IMG/VR virus record: IMGVR_UViG_3300048921_000341
Location: 1-44,951 of that record
Length of the DNA stretch: 44,951 bases
From: a virus
Strand: one strand, 5' to 3'
Under the pieces are notes generated by a model. It was not told where the DNA came from. It searched no databases and was given only the letters and a program-made list of their open reading frames with translations. Position 1 is the first letter of the stretch, and the number at the start of each line of letters is the position of its first letter. Positions 31,719-38,666 of this stretch are shown in pieces. The position numbers were made by a program, and so were the translations under genes.

Positions 31719-31933
31719 GTTGGCGGCGTCTCCGCCGGCGCTTCGCCGTTCTGCATCGCGGCGAGCAAGGGGCCGGGCGGCGACGGCGGAGGCGGCGCCT
31801 CGGGCCGGAGGCCGGCCTGAACGCGCGCGCACAGAAAGCCCAAGATGCGGTTTTGCGCGTTCTCATCGAAGGCGCGGAGCGTGTCCATCATGCGACGCAT
31901 AACGGCGAGTTCGGGATCGGCGGCGCGCTTCAT
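31715..31933 (-). CDS. Hypothetical protein
   Basis: 72 residues from ATG 31933 (ATGA overlap). Helical N-terminal half (ELAVMRRMMDTLRAFDENAQ, NRILGFLCARVQAGL), then a Pro-rich tail. No family recognised. Confidence 0.55.
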   Translation of the reverse strand: MKRAADPELAVMRRMMDTLRAFDENAQNRILGFLCARVQAGLRPEAPPPPSPPGPLLAAMQNGEAPAETPPT

Positions 31934-32415
31934 TCGCTTTGCTCCTGCGGCGGGTGTGGAAGGTTGCCCATCAATGACCCGTAGGTTTGATGAACCGTCG
32001 TTTGGGGCGGTTCGCCCGGCTTTGTTGTCGTGACCTGAACTGCGGGGACGTTTGCGTGGCGGCGAGCCCATGCTTGCACCTCCTGGCGTGTCATGAATTG
32101 AACGGAGCGGCGAAGCTCTTCGAGGCTGAAACTGGGATCGGCGTAGCCGACGAGCGCGCCGCGCACGTCGAGGCGTTCCGCGCCGACGACGACGCCGTTG
32201 CCCGCGATCGGTTGCGGCTGCCCTTCGATCGCGAAGAAGCCCTGTTGCAACTTGAAGATGCCTTCGTCGTCGCAATAGCAGGCTTCGCGCGTCGGCCAGT
32301 TCCGAACCGTGTCGAGGTAGCCGCCGACGTGCCGGCGAAGCGTGTCGCTGTCGCCGCTCCACTCGCTCTCGCGTATCTCCCTCCGCTCGGCATCGATGAG
32401 ATAGATTTTGGCCAT
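31930..32415 (-). CDS. Hypothetical protein (weakly DUF3846-like)
   Basis: 161 residues with AGAAAGGAAG before the ATG. A central stretch with LQQGFFAIEGQPQPIAGNG then VVVGAERLDVRGAL recalls the PIAGNxVVVG pattern of DUF3846 proteins, which often occur with antirestriction genes. The resemblance is partial. The C-terminal 40 residues are flexible-looking. Confidence 0.6.
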   Translation of the reverse strand: MAKIYLIDAERREIRESEWSGDSDTLRRHVGGYLDTVRNWPTREACYCDDEGIFKLQQGFFAIEGQPQPIAGNGVVVGAERLDVRGALVGYADPSFSLEELRRSVQFMTRQEVQAWARRHANVPAVQVTTTKPGEPPQTTVHQTYGSLMGNLPHPPQEQSE

Positions 32416-32448
32416 GGGCTTCCTTTCTCGTTTGGCGGTTGATGGGTG

Positions 32449-32628
32449 CTAGTCGCGAGCGAGAGCGCGACGCTCTAGCGTCTCGACGACATCCGCGAGC
32501 GCTTCGAGGCTTTCCGCCAGCAGCCGCAGTTCGCGGCGTGTCGGACCATGAGGTGAATCGGAGAGGCGGAACGCCAGCGCGACAAGCTCGCGCGTCTTGT
32601 CGGCGATCGGCAGTGGTCTCGCGTTCAT
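32449..32628 (-). CDS. Short helical protein
   Basis: 59 residues from ATG 32628 (ATGA overlap). KTRELVALAFRLSDSPHGPT and LRLLAESLEALADVVETLER suggest a two-helix bundle. Function unknown. Confidence 0.55.
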   Translation of the reverse strand: MNARPLPIADKTRELVALAFRLSDSPHGPTRRELRLLAESLEALADVVETLERRALARD

Positions 32629-32876
32629 AGCGGGCAACTCGGCAGCGGCATCACGTAGGAGCCTTGGCCACCACATGCCTCACACCGGCGATAGACGCTC
32701 TTGTCATCTGCGCGCACGGCACCGGTGCCGCTGCACGGCACGCATAGGGCGCGACGGAACGGAAGCTCTGCCTGCCGCGACGCGAGCAGCAGCGCGGCGG
32801 CGCGCCGCTCCATGGCGATTTCCCGCATGCGCTCATGGATGGCCGAGAAATCGTAAACGGCTGGCGTCGTCTTCAT
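32625..32876 (-). CDS. DnaJ-type zinc-motif small protein
   Basis: 83 residues from ATG 32876. A helix (DFSAIHERMREIAMERRAAA) is followed by CVPCSGTGAV and CEACGGQGSY: two CxxCxGxG repeats of the DnaJ zinc-centre type, one zinc site in all. Stand-alone domains of this kind in phages have no known role; binding to host chaperone or nucleic acid partners is possible. Confidence 0.65.
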   Translation of the reverse strand: MKTTPAVYDFSAIHERMREIAMERRAAALLLASRQAELPFRRALCVPCSGTGAVRADDKSVYRRCEACGGQGSYVMPLPSCPL

Positions 32877-33082
32877 GGCTCGCCCCTCTCGATGAGTTCG
32901 GCCAAGCATGCGCGCATGAAATCGGAGAGCGCGAGGCAGCGGCGATGCGCCGGCGGGAAGTTGCTCGACGCTTCGGGGAACAAGCCGACGATGGCGTAAT
33001 CGTCGCGCAAGCGGGTGGCCAGGGCGCGGAGATCAGCCCGCGTCACCCGGGCCTCGCGCGCGAGGATGACGACATCACGCAT
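32873..33082 (-). CDS. Hypothetical protein
   Basis: 69 residues from ATG 33082, overlapping the preceding stop by 8 nt. RDVVILAREARVTRADLRAL then LRDDYAIVGLFPEASSNFPP. Small alpha/beta protein of unknown function. Confidence 0.55.
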   Translation of the reverse strand: MRDVVILAREARVTRADLRALATRLRDDYAIVGLFPEASSNFPPAHRRCLALSDFMRACLAELIERGEP

Positions 33083-33296
33083 CAATCCACCCCTTGCTGC
33101 GCGCATAGTGGGTGATGGCGGAGATGACGCCGGCGGCGCGGCGCCCGAAATCCTCGGGGTCCCTCGGATCATACTGGGCTCCCGCCTGGAAAGCCCATTG
33201 CCCGGCGTCTATGCGGGCGCGCGCCATCGGGATGCCATCGTCAGAAACCGCCGGCCAAAGCGTGATAGTGAAGGGAGGAACCGGGCGCTCGATCAT
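33075..33296 (-). CDS. Hypothetical protein
   Basis: 73 residues from ATG 33296 (ATGA overlap). FTITLWPAVSDDGIPMARAR then AGQWAFQAGAQYDPRDPEDF. Beta N-terminal half and a C-terminal helix (GVISAITHYARSKGW). No family recognised. Confidence 0.55.
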   Translation of the reverse strand: MIERPVPPFTITLWPAVSDDGIPMARARIDAGQWAFQAGAQYDPRDPEDFGRRAAGVISAITHYARSKGWIDA

Positions 33297-33508
33297 GCCT
33301 CCACCTCCGCCGCAGCGCCGGCTTCCGCGTCTTCGAGTTCGGGCGGCGGCGCATCCGGCCTGCATGCCTCCGCTTCGATGAACGACACGGCGGAGGATGC
33401 GAGCGCTAGCGCTTGCGCGTAGTCGCCGCGAAGGAAGGCCGCAACCTGCAAGTGGTGATTCTGCATCAGCGTGGCGAGCACGCGCCACCCGGGCCGCTTC
33501 GTCGTCAT
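33293..33508 (-). CDS. Hypothetical protein
   Basis: 71 residues (ATGA overlap with the ATPase gene). MQNHHLQVAAFLRGDYAQAL then ALASSAVSFIEAEA, likely a helical hairpin, with an acidic Ala/Glu tail. Translationally coupled to the upstream RecA-like ATPase gene, so possibly an accessory of recombination. Confidence 0.55.
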   Translation of the reverse strand: MTTKRPGWRVLATLMQNHHLQVAAFLRGDYAQALALASSAVSFIEAEACRPDAPPPELEDAEAGAAAEVEA

Positions 33509-34623
33509 GCTGCGCTCTCGCTCTTCGCTTGAGGTTCAGTCCGGCGCCAAGACTCCTTTGACGCGGCGTTGATGTCGTCGAAAAGGTCGCGCCGCTTTGC
33601 GCGGAACCACTCCATTTGCTTCCGCGTGATGTCCGCATCGACGATGGCGAGATGCTCGGCCCGCGTGGTGGTGGCGTTGAAGCGCCCGATGAGAACCGTG
33701 GCGAGATCGCGCGCCTTCTGTGCATTGGCCTCTGCCTTCGCGCGGGCCTCGACCTCTTCCGGCGTGGGCTCGCGCTCTTCCTTCGGAGGCGGCTCTCGCC
33801 GCTCTTCCCTCGCTGGCGGCTCATCTCGCCGCTCGTCGCGCGGCGGTGGCCGGCGCTGATCGCGCTTCGTCTCGGCCGGCTTCTTCTGCGGCTGCTTGAC
33901 GATTTCGCCGGATGCCCACCGCTTCAGAATCGCCCCCGTCTCTTCCGTGATGAGCGCGCCGTCCGGGAAGACGCCGAGCAGCACGTCGGGGATTTTGTTC
34001 GGGAGAGAGAGCGCCACCGCGCCCGGCGTCTCGGGGTTCATCGTCAGCAGCACCGAAGCGTCATAGGTCAGCCGCTTCTCGCATACCGGCGTCCAGCCCT
34101 TGTGCACCACCATCGTGCGCCCCGGCTTTTGCGGGTTCGGCACCATGGCAATCTTGTCCTCCGCCCGAAGGCAGAGAATGACGGTAAGGGGCGACTGCCG
34201 AACCTCGCGGATGAAGCGCTTATGCTCCGCCTTCGGCATCTTCCACTTCGCCGCGTTTTCGCCGTCGCCCGCCATGTCGAGCATGCCGCCCTCGCCCTCC
34301 CATTCATCGCTGAAGCTATCGATAAGCAGCACGGCGGCACCCGCTTCCTGCGCCTGCTGCAAGGCGCCGATGAACCGAGCCGGTGGAAAGGGAGGGTCCA
34401 TCGGCGCGTGCATGAAGGGCGTGTCGAATGCCTCGACGTGGAAGAGCGCCCGCCGGTTCTCCGTGTCGGCGACGAAGACCTTGGCCATGTCGCCGGCGAT
34501 GCCGAGCGCCACCCGCAACGCGCTGCGCGTCTTGCCCGTGCCGCTCGCGCCGGCGAAGACCAGCAGCAGCGGCACGCCGGCGCGAACCGCAGGCTTGAAG
34601 ACGAGAGGCGGGAGGCTGGTCAT
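33505..34623 (-). CDS. RecA-like ATPase (AAA_24 / Sak4 type)
   Basis: 372 residues. Walker A GASGTGKT (residues 25-32), Walker B AVLLIDSF (Asp102), and sensor-like LTVILCLRAEDK support a RecA-fold core of about 230 residues, as in phage AAA_24 and Sak4 single-strand annealing proteins. The rest is a long charged linker (about 245-305, Lys/Arg/Glu/Pro-rich) and a C-terminal helical bundle. It shares an operon with a PD-(D/E)XK nuclease, as expected of a phage recombination pair. A substrate-specific function is not proven. Confidence 0.8.
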   Translation of the reverse strand: MTSLPPLVFKPAVRAGVPLLLVFAGASGTGKTRSALRVALGIAGDMAKVFVADTENRRALFHVEAFDTPFMHAPMDPPFPPARFIGALQQAQEAGAAVLLIDSFSDEWEGEGGMLDMAGDGENAAKWKMPKAEHKRFIREVRQSPLTVILCLRAEDKIAMVPNPQKPGRTMVVHKGWTPVCEKRLTYDASVLLTMNPETPGAVALSLPNKIPDVLLGVFPDGALITEETGAILKRWASGEIVKQPQKKPAETKRDQRRPPPRDERRDEPPAREERREPPPKEEREPTPEEVEARAKAEANAQKARDLATVLIGRFNATTTRAEHLAIVDADITRKQMEWFRAKRRDLFDDINAASKESWRRTEPQAKSESAA

Positions 34624-34793
34624 GGGAAAGCCGCCTCGATCATCAGGCGAAGCACCGCGTAGACGCTGATCAGCAGCACGGAGAAGCCGATCGCGGCTTG
34701 CATCCAGCGGAGCCGGCGGAGCGGCCGGCGCGGGCGCGGCTGCAACCGCAACTGCGCCTCGCGGATGATATCGGCTAGGTCGCGCCCGCTCAT
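34620..34793 (-). CDS. Small single-span membrane protein
   Basis: 57 residues from ATG 34793 (ATGA overlap). Basic N-terminal half (LRLQPRPRRPLRRLRW) then one hydrophobic helix (AAIGFSVLLISVYAVLRLMI). The positive-inside rule predicts the N-terminus in the cytoplasm. Function unknown. Confidence 0.55.
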   Translation of the reverse strand: MSGRDLADIIREAQLRLQPRPRRPLRRLRWMQAAIGFSVLLISVYAVLRLMIEAAFP

Positions 34794-35023
34794 GACGTCG
34801 GATGCTCCGCCGCCCGCTTCAGCGCGCCCAGCGCGCCCCGGCCGATCGGCGTAAGGCAAACCCGCGCCGCAAGCGGGTCGCGTCCGACCGGCGCGGGCAG
34901 CACTTGCGCGAGGCCCAGCCCGACGAGCACGTCGAGCGCGGAGCCATGGCATTCACCAAGCGCGCTCGTCTCTTCGGCGGCGAGCCAATGCAGCATGAAG
35001 CGGACCTCTTGGGCGTTCGTCAT
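34790..35023 (-). CDS. Hypothetical protein, winged-helix-like
   Basis: 77 residues (ATGA overlap). EVRFMLHWLAAEETSALGEC, then SALDVLVGLGLAQVLPAPVG and ARVCLTPIGRGALGALKRAA: helix-helix-strand with a LTPxGRxAL end typical of small winged-helix proteins. DNA binding is possible but not shown. Confidence 0.55.
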   Translation of the reverse strand: MTNAQEVRFMLHWLAAEETSALGECHGSALDVLVGLGLAQVLPAPVGRDPLAARVCLTPIGRGALGALKRAAEHPTS

Positions 35024-35277
35024 GAGGGAGTCTTCCCTTCGGTTTGGGGTGGTTCACGCAAGAGCTTGATGGCCTCGCCGGCGTGGACGATGAGCGTATG
35101 CGCGACATCGATGCGGCCATTCGAGCGCACGTCGCATGCGCGCAAGCCCATGCCCTCGACGACGCCGGGCTTCGCGAGCAGAAGCACGATGAGAACGTCC
35201 GGTGCTGCCTTGTCGAGCGCTTCGAGGGCATCGTCGATTGCGCGCTCTTCTTCCGGCGTGAAGTCGGGCGATATCAT
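35020..35277 (-). CDS. Hypothetical protein
   Basis: 85 residues (ATGA overlap with the nuclease gene). EERAIDDALEALDKAAPDVL, IVLLLAKPGVVEGMGLRACD, DVAHTLIVHAGEAIKLLREP. A small alpha/beta protein; coupling to the nuclease suggests a role in the recombination module. Confidence 0.57.
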   Translation of the reverse strand: MISPDFTPEEERAIDDALEALDKAAPDVLIVLLLAKPGVVEGMGLRACDVRSNGRIDVAHTLIVHAGEAIKLLREPPQTEGKTPS

Positions 35278-36206
35278 GCGCTCAAGCTCCGTGACTTCAG
35301 CACGGCCGCGACTAGCTCGCGCCGCTTCGCGGTGATGGTGGCGCGGTCGCCGCCCGTCGCGCTCGTGAGGTGTTCCCAGCGCGAGCGGATGCGATAGGGC
35401 GGCTCGACGAACTCGACCACGTCGTCATATCCGGGCCACGTTGATTGCTCCATGCACGCGCCCCAAACGTCCATGGCATAGCGCGTGCGCGCGGTGCCGA
35501 TTTCCTCTGACTCCGGCGTCATGCCGAACGTCTTCACGGCATAGGGCGGCGTGTTCTCCACGACGACGAAAGCCATGCCGCGCAAGGGCACCTCGCCACG
35601 GATCGCGCCCACGCCGCGATTGTAGAAATTGGATTGGATGTCGCAGCACGCCGACCACGCGGCGCGGCTCCATGTGTCGAGGTTCGCGCCAACGCTTGTG
35701 GATTTGAGATCGAGCAGGGAGAGGGCGGCGTCGTTCGGGAGCCAATCCACACAGCAGCGACACCAAACGTCACCCTCTTGCCAAACGACCGTGCGTTCCG
35801 GCTCCCCATCCGTGAAGGCGCCTGTCGCGTCGCGGTAGCGCGTGAAGCTGCGGAGCATGCCTTGCAGCCTGTCCGCATCCTTGCCGAGCAGCGGCACCTT
35901 CCCGGCCGCGCGCGCGGCCTCTCGCGCGGCCTTCGCGGCACCCGACTTGAAGTCGTCGAACTCCAGCACCGCGACCCGATTTTCGCCGCGCAGCGCGGCG
36001 GCGTGGAAGGCGGTTCCGAGATCGGCATTCGTGCTGCTGGCGCTCGGCGCGTCGCCGCCGAGCCTGGGATGCGCGACATAGGCATGCGCCGGCGACTTCT
36101 CGCAGATGATGCCGGCGATCGTGCGCGTGAGGCTCGGAACGGCGCAGGGATCGGCGTGATATTGCGCCTCACTGAGCGCGTAGATTCCGGGTTCCGTGAT
36201 CATCAT
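35274..36206 (-). CDS. PD-(D/E)XK exonuclease-like protein
   Basis: 310 residues from ATG 36206 (MM start; next ATG 36203). TEPGIYALSEAQYHADP at the start and LGTAFHAA are typical of the RecE/exonuclease VIII-like DUF3799 group. The catalytic pattern is Asp154 (CVDWLP) and Asp166-Leu-Lys168 (LDLKST), with QSNFYN ahead of the last third. It would resect DNA ends for the RecA-like ATPase/annealing protein in the same operon. First gene of the minus-strand early operon. Confidence 0.85.
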   Translation of the reverse strand: MMITEPGIYALSEAQYHADPCAVPSLTRTIAGIICEKSPAHAYVAHPRLGGDAPSASSTNADLGTAFHAAALRGENRVAVLEFDDFKSGAAKAAREAARAAGKVPLLGKDADRLQGMLRSFTRYRDATGAFTDGEPERTVVWQEGDVWCRCCVDWLPNDAALSLLDLKSTSVGANLDTWSRAAWSACCDIQSNFYNRGVGAIRGEVPLRGMAFVVVENTPPYAVKTFGMTPESEEIGTARTRYAMDVWGACMEQSTWPGYDDVVEFVEPPYRIRSRWEHLTSATGGDRATITAKRRELVAAVLKSRSLSA

Positions 36207-36565
36207 TTGGTATACGACTCCCCTCGCCGATGAGAACGAAACAGGGGGGAATCGGGGCCGCAGCCTTACGTTCCCGCCTGCAATGCGCCGGCTCGCTTGC
36301 CAAGGTGGAAACCGCGAAAGCCTTGCGTCGAGAGGGAATTTTCTGGACTGTGTTAACGCGATATCCGCTTCAAGGCGTAAGCCATTGCGGAACACGCGTT
36401 TTGCATGCCGATCACAAGAATGAGAGAGCGTAAAAGAGCGTCGGGTCAAAGCCAGTATCCGTAAATGCTCGTAAATAACCGTGTGGTGCGTCCAACTATC
36501 CGGCGCGGCCGGAGCGTTGCGCCACCTTGTAACGGGCGGGGACCAGGCTCTAGGTTGACCTCGCC
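36207..36565. promoter_or_regulatory. Divergent early regulatory region
   Basis: 359 nt without a gene, between the minus-strand recombination operon and the plus-strand Cro-like gene. On the minus strand, TTGACC (36449-36444) lies 10 nt downstream of two ATTTACG sites; no good -10 is seen at 16-18 nt, so the promoter may need activation. No convincing promoter for the plus-strand gene was found, although TTGACC occurs 12 nt before its ATG. A long AT-richer stretch lies around 36340-36480. Confidence 0.5.
36460..36483 (-). promoter_or_regulatory. Operator candidates, copies 3 and 4
   Basis: On the minus strand CACGGTTATTTACG (36483-36470) is identical to the site at 29057-29070, and a second ATTTACG (36466-36460) follows. 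Both are in the same orientation relative to a downstream TTGACC as the int sites are to TTGACA. This suggests one regulator for int and the early operon. Confidence 0.6.
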
Positions 36566-37066
36566 ATGTCATCCCTTCGCATCAACCACGCCCGACTTGT
36601 GCAGCGCATCGGCTCGTCGAGGCTCGCCTATGCCTTCGGCAAGTCGGAAGCGGCCATCGCCCATTGGAAGGTTCGCGGCATCCCGCCGTACCTTTGGGAG
36701 CACGTATGTGCGGTTGCGAACTCGCGCGGAATAGCCGTGACGGTTGCCGATCTGAGCGCCACTTCGCCCTTTGCTTACAACGCGCCCGCCGTTGACGAGG
36801 TGGTCGCGCGGGCTACGGCGTTCCAAGATCGGCCGGCCCCGATGCGCGCCCGGTTGCCCGAAGACGACGGCACGGCACAACCCGCAACGTGCGAAGGGAG
36901 CCCCATCGAATGGCCCGCAAAAATTCAGCAGCCGAGCCAGCATCGGACGCCGGAGCCGGCAACGGCAGCGCCGCCAACGGCAGCGGGCGCGGGAAGCGAG
37001 TCAAGGCGGAGCCGGGCCGGGGCGACAATTCAGCCGGCGACCTCGAAAGGTACGTTGAGCGCCTAG
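36566..37066 (+). CDS. Cro-like HTH regulator
   Basis: 166 residues. Residues about 8-52 match a Cro/YdaS-type HTH: LVQRIGSSRLAYAFGKSEAA, then IAHWKVRGIPPYLWEHVCAV. It sits at the divergent early promoter, where Cro-type repressors act, and is the only visible candidate to bind the ATTTACG sites. The last 50 residues are Pro/Ala/Ser-rich and overlap the next gene in another frame by 157 nt. Confidence 0.75.
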   Translation: MSSLRINHARLVQRIGSSRLAYAFGKSEAAIAHWKVRGIPPYLWEHVCAVANSRGIAVTVADLSATSPFAYNAPAVDEVVARATAFQDRPAPMRARLPEDDGTAQPATCEGSPIEWPAKIQQPSQHRTPEPATAAPPTAAGAGSESRRSRAGATIQPATSKGTLSA

Positions 37067-37335
37067 TCACCATCAAAGAGCGGATGGAGAGCGAGCGCGA
37101 GGCGTTCAACGCCGTGCTCGTCGAGGCGCAAGAGCGCGGCATGCACAAAGGCGCATTGCGCGCCATCGTGAAGCGCCGGCTTGAGAGCGACGAAGAGAAG
37201 GCCGCACGGATCGAGCTTGAGCAGAGCATGGACGATTACCTCGCCCGCCTCGGGATGCTCGCCGATACGCCGCTCGGGCGCGCGGCGGCCGAGCGCGACA
37301 TGGGTGATGCCCGCCTCGACGCGCCGCCGCTCTGA
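36910..37335 (+). CDS. GapR-like DNA-binding protein (DUF2312-like)
   Basis: 141 residues from ATG 36910, with GGGAG about 9 nt upstream. A disordered Gly/Ser/Ala N-terminal 45 residues precede a GapR-like helical domain: LERYVERLVTIKERMESERE, AFNAVLVEAQERGMHKGALR, AIVKRRLESDEEKAARIELE, MDDYLARLGML. GapR is an alphaproteobacterial nucleoid protein that tracks overtwisted DNA in front of replication. A phage copy next to replication genes may aid phage replication or mimic the host protein (inference). Confidence 0.75.
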   Translation: MARKNSAAEPASDAGAGNGSAANGSGRGKRVKAEPGRGDNSAGDLERYVERLVTIKERMESEREAFNAVLVEAQERGMHKGALRAIVKRRLESDEEKAARIELEQSMDDYLARLGMLADTPLGRAAAERDMGDARLDAPPL

Positions 37336-37344
37336 GCCTCAATC

Positions 37345-37818
37345 GTGTATCCGGGGCGCACTGCCGCGCGCGGGTTCCGCCTCACGGCGCCGCGCGTCGC
37401 GGAAGACGATTTTCATATCGAGGTGGCGAAGGTGCTCGGCCTCTTCGTCATGCCGCCGGCCGAGTGGACATGCTTCCCGGCCGGAAACGTCGAGCTTCCC
37501 GCGCACGCTGCGGCGAAGCTCTCGCGCATGGGCTTGCAGCGCGGATGGCCCGACTTCCTGCTCTCGCATAACGGGCTCTTCGGCCTCGAACTGAAGGCGG
37601 ATGGCGGCGGCCTGTCGCGAACGAAGGTGGTGCGGACCAAGCGCGGCACCCTCAAGCGGATCACCGGCCAGACGGAAATGTTCCAGCGCCTCCGCGCGAG
37701 TGGCGCTTGCGTCGCCGTGGCGCGCGACATGGATTCGGTGCTGCTGCAACTCAACGTCTGGGCGATCCCGCTCCGCAGCGGATGGCGCTCGGCCCTGACG
37801 TGCGAGGTGCAACCGTGA
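37345..37818 (+). CDS. VRR-NUC domain nuclease
   Basis: 157 residues from GTG 37345. The VRR-NUC signature is clear: RGWPDFLL (Asp70) and LFGLELKADGGGLS (Glu82, Lys84), with an upstream conserved Glu/His (DFHIEVAKVL). This domain is a PD-(D/E)XK fold found in phages and in FAN1-type nucleases, cutting branched or modified DNA, often encoded near phage replication genes. All three catalytic residues are present. The stop overlaps the next GTG. Confidence 0.87.
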   Translation: MYPGRTAARGFRLTAPRVAEDDFHIEVAKVLGLFVMPPAEWTCFPAGNVELPAHAAAKLSRMGLQRGWPDFLLSHNGLFGLELKADGGGLSRTKVVRTKRGTLKRITGQTEMFQRLRASGACVAVARDMDSVLLQLNVWAIPLRSGWRSALTCEVQP

Positions 37819-38666
37819 GCACGCATGACGCATGGCTGAAGTTCTACGTCGGGGATTATCTCGCTGACACGGGACACCTAACGACCGTTGAGCACGGAGC
37901 CTATGTGCTGCTGCTCTTCCACTCGTGGCGCACCGGCCCGTTGCCCGAGGATGCGCACAGGCTCGCCGCCATCGCACGCCTCCCGCGCGAGGCATGGCAG
38001 GAGGTATCTCCGACCATCCTTGCCTTCTTCACCCGCACCCCGAAGGGCTTGATTCAGAAGCGCTTAGAGGCAGTTCGTTCCGTCGAGGGACGCAAGATCG
38101 AGCAGCGCCGCGAGGCAGGGCGTGCCTCCGCAGCGCAGCGGAGCGCCAACGGGAAGGGCAACGGCGTGTCCAACGAAAATCCAACGACCGTTGAACGACC
38201 GTCCGAACGAAACGAGCAATCCCGTACCAGAGAGTCAGAGTCAGAGTCAGATAGAGAGAATCCACATGGGGCTACGCCCCCTGTGGATACGCGCGGACGC
38301 GCGACAGAGACACGAGCGGCGGCCCGAGCCCGGGGATGTCGATTGCCCGAGGAATGGGACCCGGGCGACAAGGGGCGCGCCTTCGCCCGCGAGAAGGGGC
38401 TCGATCCCGGCGCCACGCTCCAGATGTTCCGCGACTACTGGCGCGCCTCCGCCGCCCCCACGGCGCGGAAGATGGATTGGGACGCTGCATGGCGGGTGTG
38501 GTGCGGCAAGGCGCAGGGCTTCCCTGACGGCCGAGCGGCACCGCGCAGCACGCGCCGGCCGAGCGGCGCCTATGAGCTTTTCCGCGAAGAGGCGGGCGAC
38601 CTTCCCGCCGAAGAGACCGACGAGCTTTTCCCGATCGAAGAGGGGGCGCGAAATGGCCGGCACTGA
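37815..38666 (+). CDS. DUF1376 replication protein
   Basis: 283 residues from GTG 37815 (GTGA overlap). N-terminal DUF1376: DAWLKFYVGDYLADTGHLTT, VEHGAYVLLLFHSWRTGPLP, typical of phage replication initiators. Residues about 110-175 are a low-complexity linker (Ser/Glu/Asn/Arg) whose DNA carries the candidate origin (38172-38290). The C-terminal 100 residues resemble a primosomal domain (CRLPEEWDPGDKGRAFAREK, FRDYWRASAAPTARKMDWDA, WRVWCGKA). The arrangement recalls lambda O, in which ori lies inside the initiator gene. Confidence 0.85.
   Translation: MSTHDAWLKFYVGDYLADTGHLTTVEHGAYVLLLFHSWRTGPLPEDAHRLAAIARLPREAWQEVSPTILAFFTRTPKGLIQKRLEAVRSVEGRKIEQRREAGRASAAQRSANGKGNGVSNENPTTVERPSERNEQSRTRESESESDRENPHGATPPVDTRGRATETRAAARARGCRLPEEWDPGDKGRAFAREKGLDPGATLQMFRDYWRASAAPTARKMDWDAAWRVWCGKAQGFPDGRAAPRSTRRPSGAYELFREEAGDLPAEETDELFPIEEGARNGRH
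38172..38290. other. Candidate replication origin inside DUF1376 gene
   Basis: Contains AACGA at 38172, 38183, 38194, 38206 and 38211, with near-helical 11-12 bp spacing; the 12-mer AACGACCGTTGA at 38183-38194, also present at 37880-37891 in the same gene; tandem AGTCAG repeats at 38233-38250; and two DnaA-box-like sequences in inverted orientation, GAATCCACA (38258-38266) and TGTGGATAC (38282-38290), which also form a 7+5-bp hairpin. The region encodes a non-conserved-looking linker, so it can hold DNA signals. Function as an origin is inferred. Confidence 0.6.

Noticed and set aside
38233-38250. AGTCAG repeats as a microsatellite artefact
   Set aside because: They encode a smooth Ser-Glu repeat in frame and sit next to other origin-type repeats, so I treat them as part of the candidate origin.
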